A DNA stretch of 64,000 bases from Moniliella sp. 'wahieum' (lineage: Eukaryota > Basidiomycota > Moniliellomycetes > Moniliellales > Moniliellaceae): assembly GCA_003971905.1 (NCBI GenBank), contig RSEE01000085.1, positions 186,001-250,000 of the forward strand, written 5' to 3'. Positions within the stretch are counted from its first letter, which is position 1, and every line of letters begins with the position of its first letter. Positions 58,046 to 64,000 of the stretch are shown here, one piece after another. The notes below the pieces were generated by a model. That model was not told where the DNA came from. It did no database searches and saw only the letters and a program-made list of their open reading frames with translations. Made by a program: the position numbers and the translations under genes.

Positions 58046-58589
58046 ATGCCCTCCATTCGCACCAGCCGGACCAAGGCTCCCCAGAGGGGTTTGAGGAGAT
58101 TGCCGACATTCTGGACGAGTACGAGCGCAAGATGCGAGAGGCGGAGGCCGCGTCGCATGAAGGCAAGCGCCGTACCGAGTCGGTCTGGCCCATTCTGCAG
58201 CTGGCGCACATGCGCACCCGCTATCATTTACGACCTCTACTACAAGCGCGAAGCGATTTCGCGAGAGCTGTACGACTGGCTGATCAAGGAGCGCTATGCG
58301 GATGCCAAGTACGTATTGAGTATTGACTTGAGGCTGGCTGCGCAGGGGGGAAGTACATACTGACCAGAGGTTGCTTGCTGCACTGTTCGATGGCTGCTCT
58401 TCCAGTCTGATGGCCAAGTGGAAGCGGCAAGGATACGAAAAGTTGTGCTGTGTGCGGTGCATTCAGGCGCGCGACAACAACTACGACGGCGCTACGTGCA
58501 TCTGCCGTGTGCCAAAGGCGGTGCTGCGGCCAGGGACGGTGGTGGAATGCCAAAACTGTGGGTGCCGGGGCTGTGCGTCGCAAGACTGA
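58046..58589 (+). CDS. BUD31: BUD31/G10 splicing factor
   Basis: A small, highly conserved component of the spliceosome (Bact complex). It begins [12 protein letters not shown]. After a one-base gap at about 58080 it continues with [20 protein letters not shown], the text [20 protein letters not shown], then [20 protein letters not shown]. The intron 58309-58405 (GTACGT donor, CTTCCAG acceptor) yields [17 protein letters not shown]. The Cys-rich zinc end reads LCCVRCIQ, then TCICRVPK and [15 protein letters not shown]. Exons total 447 bases, about the usual 144 to 149 codons. A second frame change lies near 58226, probably an inserted C in TATCATTTAC. Confidence 0.95.
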
Positions 58590-59452
58590 GTTGAGGAATA
58601 CGATGGATGGATGGCCGATGGTGGTGGGCATGAGGTTCAAGCTAGCTGGCTGAGCTGAAGGGGAACGTGCATGAAGAGGAAACAGGAAGTGCAAAAGGTA
58701 GCACAAAAGGCTGAGCCGGGGGCAGCACGATGGCCAATGGCCGGACGCCAGGCACTACGCCGTGTATAGAAGGGGGTGGCGGGCGTGAGTGCTGAAGGAG
58801 GAGCTCGACGTGGTTCGGAGGCGAGCGCTGAAAAGGGGAGGCTCAGAGACTGACAGTCGATGAAAAGCGCCCCGGGTGAATAGCAACAGGGAGGAATGCA
58901 TAATGCTAGTTGGCAGTGGCGATGGTGAGCGCCGTGTGCACGCCTGAGGGCCGAGGGGTCTGCTGTGGGTGCGGCTGTGACATGTGGCGGTGGCTGGGGG
59001 TGAGCGCTGGCGCGCTGAACGCGGCCGCGCCCCGACAAAATCACATGGCAATCCCATCCCATCCACCGCAGCCGCGGCGTGCAAGCGCTGGGCGTGCAGT
59101 TCCCTCGAACGCTGACGCGCTCAGGCCAGGGCGGCGCGAGCGCACTGAGGGCTGAGCTGAGCTGAGCTGAGGCCACGCGCGGCGTGCTGGAAAATATTTC
59201 CGCCGTCGGCGCTTGCGTTTGCTCCGCCCGTCGACCCATCCGGCATCCCGACCCTGACTGGGCGCTGGCCAGCCAGGCCCGTGGCTGGCCACGCGGCCGC
59301 TGCGGCTGCGGGCACCGCATCCAACGCACGCGCACGCGCAAGCGCTCCCCGCCGCCCCGCTCCCGTGCCACCGCTCCCGTGCCCCCGCTCCCGTGCCCCC
59401 GCCGCCACCGCCACCGCCACCCCGCCACCACCTCCAGCCACCATCCCCACCA
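58590..59452. other. intergenic upstream of the CHD1-like gene
   Basis: GC-rich. It has a GAGCT pentamer repeat at 59153-59172. I looked here for the missing chromodomain or helicase text of CHD1 on both strands and found none. Confidence 0.6.
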
Positions 59453-61225
59453 TGCCCGCCTTTGCGTCCGACTCGGAGCGCACCGAGTCTCCGGCTGCCT
59501 CGCCCGAGCCTGATCCCCATGGCACCCGCACCCGCACCCGCACCGCCAGCCGTACTCGCAGTCGCAGCCGCAGCCACAGTCGCACTCCCAGCCGCAGCCG
59601 CAGCCGCAGTGCCAGCGCCAGCGCCAGCGCCAGTCTTGCCGATACCCCCGCTGCCTCCCCCTCGGCCGCCAGCAAACCCGCCCCGGCCCCCGTACCCCGG
59701 CGGAAGCTCAAGTCGGCAGCGGAAAAGTCGATGGAGATCAACGATCGCGACATCCGTACCCTCTTGCGCGGCGTGCACAAGTGGGGCGACCCAGCGTACC
59801 GCTATGACCAGCTGGTCGAAGAGGCGCGTCTGCAAGGCAAGAATAAGGCCGTCGTCATGCGTACACACGGCCGATCTTCTTGCCATCTGCACTGCCGCTG
59901 TCCAAGCCCACGACCGCCAGCTTCGTGCCATGCTGGCACGCGGTGAGGATGTGTCGAAAGTGCGCCAGAAGGCGGTGCTGGTCAAGTTTCACGGGGTCGA
60001 CAAGATCAATGCGGAAACAACGGTCATTCGGCACAACGATCTCGTCTGTTGGGCGAGACGTTGGATCGACTGAGCGAATCAGGCCAGAATGCGTGGCGCG
60101 TGCCGGCCAAGTCGCCAAGACAACCATGAACTGGTCCGTTCCCTGGACCGCCGAAGATGACGCCCACCTGCTTGTTGGGTGTTACCGCTACGGCCTAGGT
60201 TCGTGGGAGCAAGTCGAAGCTGATCCAGGCCTCAAGCTGGCGGGCAAATTCTTCCTATTGGAAGAGAAGGAAAAAAACAAGAAGGTCGAAGAGGCCAAGA
60301 AAGGAAAGCACAAGCCCAAGGCCAGCCCAACCCCAGCGGCTGTGACCGCCGATGACGGTAGCAAAATCAAGCCCATCCCCAGCTCGGTCCACCTTGTACG
60401 GAGGGCAGATTATTTGCTGAAGGTTCTGCGGGAACACGACGATCATCTCAAGGCCATGGTTGCTGATCCGGTGGATCTTTCGATGGGCGAAGGCTTCCCC
60501 GCTCGTGCCTCCGTCGGGCCGGGGGGCGTGTCGCTTGATTACTCTGATTCAGAGGAGGAAGAGGAGACGATGACGATGATATGGACGAGCCCAGTGCAAG
60601 GAACTACTGCGTCCGTGTCGCAAGCACCTCAAACGTCTGCGAACCGGTCTGGATCCCATGGATCGTGAGCAGACAGTACCTATCCTCAAACTCGCCCTCG
60701 CTGCAATTGGACAACAGATCGAGCGATCGGTCAATGCTCAAGGCCAGAATCAGTCGCGCGCTCAACGCCAGAAGCTCGACCGTCATCTCTGGACGTTTGC
60801 ATCCTACTTTTGGCCTTCGGAGGTACGTCTTCTATCCCTATTCCGTTCATTTTGGATTCACGCTGACATTATCCCAGGTCCAGCCCAGCAAGTTGCGCGA
60901 CCTTTTCAACAAGCTTGTCCAAAACGATTCGCCTGTCCTGGAGGAGAGCGTGTCCGATACTCCTTCCCGCTGGAAAGAAGAGCGTCCGGCCAAGCGCAAG
61001 CACAGCTCCCTGGGTCCTGATTTGGCCAAGAAGCGACGGACAAACGATATGCTGTCACCCCCTCGGCGTATGACTATGACCGTCTTCCCAAGGCTCGGGT
61101 TACCGCTCCGAGTCCAGAGGGCACGACGCGCTCTCGCCGCGACTCGAAGCGAGACAGCCGCGGCGCGATCATCGGGATTACGGGGACCATCGTTCGCGCT
61201 CCCCACGCCTGGTTGGGGCTCCTAG
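59453..61225 (+). CDS. stand-alone CHD1 DNA-binding (SANT-SLIDE) plus CHCT protein
   Basis: Text from MEINDRDIRTLLRGVHKWGD, YDQLVEEARLQGKNK, MLARGEDVSKVRQKAVLVKF, HGVDKINAETTVIRHNDL, NWSVPWTAEDDAHLLVGCYR, YGLGSWEQVEADPGLKLAGK to IPSSVHLVRRADYLLKVLRE matches the SANT-SLIDE-like DNA-binding region of the remodeller Chd1. The part DREQTVPILKLALAAIGQQI, then LWTFASYFWPSEVQPSKLRD and LFNKLV is the CHCT domain found at the end of Chd1. Chromodomains and the ATPase are absent. The protein instead starts MPAFASDSERTESPAASPEP at a good ATG and has an Arg/Ser-dipeptide-rich N-terminus (about 59510-59640). Intron: 60823-60877. About 570 residues. Frame changes lie near 59860, 60050, 60575 and 61065. The SANT/SLIDE and CHCT calls are strong; the gene being free-standing is inferred from its surroundings. 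Confidence 0.85.
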
Positions 61226-61342
61226 TTCTATATATCCTTGTCTTTGGCGAGATACCTACCACCTGTACCAGTTCGGAATCCTTCGTTACATCTCACTCGC
61301 GTTTGCACTCGGAGCTCTAGTGCCCCCAGCAACCCGAATTGT

Positions 61343-63800
61343 TTAGCCAAAGACAATATTGCCATAGTTTCGTCCGCTCGTCTTGCCTACAAGCGGGTTA
61401 CAGTTCCTCATCTTCATCAACAGCGACAGGTGCCTCGGCTTGCTTTCCTCCTCCTCCTCATCCTCATCGCTGCCCCCCTCGACGTTCAAGAGAGCAAACG
61501 CGTTCTTCGGCTGGGCCGAGGAGCAGCGACCTCCTCATCGTCCGTATCAATGGCCTCAGGCGAGGTAGGTTTGGGCCCAGCGCCCGGGGCAAAACTTGGA
61601 TTGTCCTGAGCCTGCGGCGTACCTCGGGGTCCTCCTCCTCGGCAAGGCCCATACCCATCTCGATCAATTCGCCCAGACCATCCGCGTTAGCCCGACGTTC
61701 ACGGCGAGCGAGTTTGCGGGCCTTTTTGCGCCTTGCCCTTGGACTGCAACTGGATCCCCTCGAGTTCTTGCTCGGAAAAGATGGTAGCCAATTGAGAGCG
61801 CTTGCCGAGGTCGGTATGCTTGCGCTCTTGCGCTGCCTTGCGTTGCTTCTCCAACCAGGAGGGAGGTTCTGCGTCGCCTCCACAGGTTCTTCAGATCCTC
61901 CGCCGCGGGGACGGGGACCATCACATCATCTTCCTCCGGCGGGGGCGGGGGTCGGAGACGACGTGGCACCAAATCCTCATCATCTGAGTCCGTGTCGAAA
62001 CCAGTGGGTTGAAGGTATGAAGGAACCATCTCTTCCTCCTCATCGGAATCGTCTAGGTCCCTCCGCCTTTTCCCAAGCGAAGTGTGGCGGGTTCGGAAAC
62101 CAGAGCAGGGGCCGGGACGGGGGGCAGAGGACAATAGCTTCGTCTTCGTCATTCCTCGATCGTCTCAACTACGGCGGCACGATCCAATCCTGTTGGGTAG
62201 CAAAACCTGCGTTCGCGGGCTTGGAGCGCTGCGCCGCCTTGGGCTACACTTCCCGGCCCGTGTTGCCCTCGTCGGCGGCTTGAGCACCTTGCAGCGCCTC
62301 GTCCGGATTGTCCAGCCCGGCAAAGAGCGCATCTAGATCAAACTCCTTATCCAATGTGGTCTTGATTTCGCTTGTGGCGTTAATTGCAGCCCGAGCGGCT
62401 TCAGCGTCGGTCTGCTGCGAAACCGAAGACGTAGGTGCCTTGGTGGTCGCATTGGGGTCAACGAGGGCGGGAACGATGAACGAGCGGAGGTGCAGTGCAG
62501 TACTTGATTTTGCCCACATTCCAATCATGCAGAACCGAGCGGGCTGAACCCTCGAGATCCGGTGCGCCGGTAGCAGATTGTAGCCGTCCTCGGCGCAGGG
62601 CGAGGCGGAGGAGGAAGCGTTGTGCCATAAGTAGGGTAGGGGAGGGAATCGGTTGTGTCACATCCACTTCGTCTCCTTCTTGACCAAGGGAAGAGGAAGG
62701 CGGGAGGTCGTACACTTCTTCCAATTGGGAAATGGGGACACGGGAAAGGATGGCTCGGACGGGAGTGATAGGGTCTTCCAGTAATTCGACCTTAACCACG
62801 TTTCGGAGGGCAGCAGCCATCGTGTCAAACTCAGTCATCCCCTTCCCGGCCGAGGGAGGCTCATGAAATGACACGCCGGGGCAATCGATCAGCCGGATCT
62901 TTTTGTCGAGCGCGACAGATTGGAGCACCTTGGTGTGACCCGGGGTAGAGGCCACACCACATACCCGGGCCCGCTTGAGCGAATTGATCAGGGAAGACTT
63001 GCCCACATTGGGCGCTCCAAAGATCCCGACCGTCAAGGATGTCTTGACTGAAAAGTTACGCGAATAGTTCTTCATTAGCTGCAACAGCGCGGTGGCTCCC
63101 AAAGCCTCGTTGCCTGTGTGCAATGCGCCGGCCCCCGCGGAGGGCACCTTCCCAGCCCCCTGGGCTAGATGAGAGCGCTGCTGCTGCGTCGAGGCCTTGA
63201 ATGCCAAGGTGGTAAAGTCATGGCGTAAAAATTTGAGCCACCGCTCCACGTTTTCTCGCGGCACCAAATCAACCTTGTTGAGAATGAGAATCACCCTTTT
63301 TCCCTGTCCCAAGGCCAGGGTCTCGGTGGTCAAGGACCTACAGGCCATCGGGTCCCGCGCATCCAACACCTCCAATAACACATCCGAAGATGCAATCAGT
63401 TCCTTCAACTGACCCGAGTAGGCACGCAGAGAACTGTCCTTGCCCCCCGTCAATGCTCGGTCCGCCGAAAGGGAGGCATACGTCTCCCCCTCTGCGTCGG
63501 GGCGGAGGGTAAATTGAAAGTCGGATTGGGGCACTTGGGCAACAGTAGCCGTTTCCGACGCAAGGGACCCACCTTCACCAGCTTCGTCCATCTCTACCTC
63601 GCCTCCCCGGACCTCGTCCCGCTCTCGTGCGGCGGCGGCGGCGGCAGCGTACTTGCGATGCTTAAAAAGGCAGGCAGGCCTTCCTTTCCTCCACCGCCAT
63701 TGGGGCCGGAAGTAGGAAGCGCGCCTTTCCTTTGGGCACCGTTGCGCTTGTCCTGTCTCCCTTGCTGCTTGCGGCGGCTGGCAGCGGTACGTTGCCCCAT
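61343..63800 (-). CDS. NUG1: NUG1/GNL3-type nucleolar GTPase
   Basis: A circularly permuted GTPase that acts in assembly and export of the 60S ribosomal subunit. The start at 63800 (MGQRTAASRRKQQGRQDKRN) gives the basic N-terminus typical of the family. GTPase motifs then appear in permuted order: VLEVLDARDPMACRS, LILNKVDLVPRENVERWL (G4), VGIFGAPNVGKSSLINSL (G1), STPGHTK (G2) and LIDCPGVSF (G3). After it come FDTMAAALRNVVKVELLEDP and RSVLHDWNVGKIKYCTAPP. The C-terminal third is acidic and Lys/Arg-rich (DLDDSDEEEEMVPSYLQ; NVEGGSDEDEEEEESKP) and ends YGNIVFG at 61343. About 800 codons. Frame changes lie near 63680, 62500, 62245, 62160, 61890, 61790, 61700 and 61500. The 3' end converges with the CHD1-like gene, 117 bases apart. 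Confidence 0.9.
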
Positions 63801-64000
63801 GGTTGCGGTCGTCGACGATGGAGGCGCTTGAGTTGATGGGGCGTAGAACCCAGAAAAATTTTGGTGGCGCCGCAATGGAGGAATTGCATATCAAAAAGAA
63901 ATAAAAAATTAAATCACTGGCAGGTTGCACCGACGTCATCAATCAACCAAGTCACCTCGATAATTGCCCAGGGCCATTGTGGCCATTGTGCGTAGTCGGT

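Noticed and set aside
59153-59172. GAGCT pentamer repeat as another heptad array
   Set aside because: The period is five and there is no separate TGA plus core structure.
1-64000. CRISPR arrays, prokaryotic operons or plasmid features
   Set aside because: Introns, tRNA introns and gene content are eukaryotic; no spaced direct repeats of CRISPR type.

Overview
This is nuclear DNA from a fungus, most likely a basidiomycete yeast or filamentous basidiomycete. The evidence is a GC-rich genome, short spliceosomal introns (about 55 to 125 nt, mostly with GTACGT-type donors), eukaryotic housekeeping genes on both strands, intron-containing tRNA genes, and a secreted protein of a family I know from basidiomycetes ('macrofage activating glycoprotein'). 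I cannot name the genus.

Layout. 1-0.5 kb: edge of a minus-strand gene with a Whi5/Nrm1-like motif. 1.8-5.0 kb: GH63-type glucosidase (+). 5.9-8.6 kb: Bem1-type polarity scaffold (-). 9.2-11.5 kb: coding region of unknown function (-). 15.3-16.9 kb: secreted GH88 hydrolase (+). 20.5-21.9 kb: Ecl1-like zinc protein (+). 26.7-27.7 kb: secreted MAG-like protein (+). 28.4-29.1 kb: cytosine deaminase (+). 29.5 and 30.8 kb: tRNA-Arg and tRNA-Ile, both with introns (-). 29.8-30.3 kb: Dap1/MAPR cytochrome b5-like protein (+). 32.1-36.3 kb: Gin4/Hsl1/Nim1-type kinase (-). 39.8-40.5 kb: SKP1 (+). 43.4-47.7 kb: sulfite reductase beta subunit MET5 (+). 48.2-50.1 kb: membrane-anchored Nudix protein (+). 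51.3-51.9 kb: ATP synthase subunit g (+). 52.4-55.4 kb: MGM1 dynamin (-). 56.7-57.7 kb: proteasome beta-6 (-), divergent from BUD31 (58.0-58.6 kb, +). 59.5-61.2 kb: a free-standing copy of the CHD1 DNA-binding plus CHCT half (+). 61.3-63.8 kb: NUG1 ribosome-assembly GTPase (-).

The genes do not form one pathway. They are a housekeeping mix: polarity and cell cycle (Whi5-like, Bem1, Gin4-like, Skp1), mitochondria (Mgm1, Atp20), sulfur assimilation (Met5), nucleobase salvage, splicing, proteasome and ribosome assembly. Gene-poor stretches (11.5-15.3, 17.4-20.5, 21.9-26.7, 36.3-39.8 and 41.1-43.4 kb) hold unusual short arrays.

Two general points matter for any reader. First, most of the longer genes are broken by single-base frame changes, while their conserved protein text continues in the next frame. 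The simplest reading is uncorrected sequencing indels, so coordinates of those genes are outer limits of a restored gene. Second, the intergenic DNA is studded with heptad arrays in which TGA (or TCA/TAA) alternates with a self-complementary tetranucleotide (CGCG, CCGG, TGCA, AGCT, CTAG, GGCC, GCGC, GATC, GTAC). I know of no name for this pattern. It and the stand-alone CHD1 C-terminal half are the most interesting signals I found.
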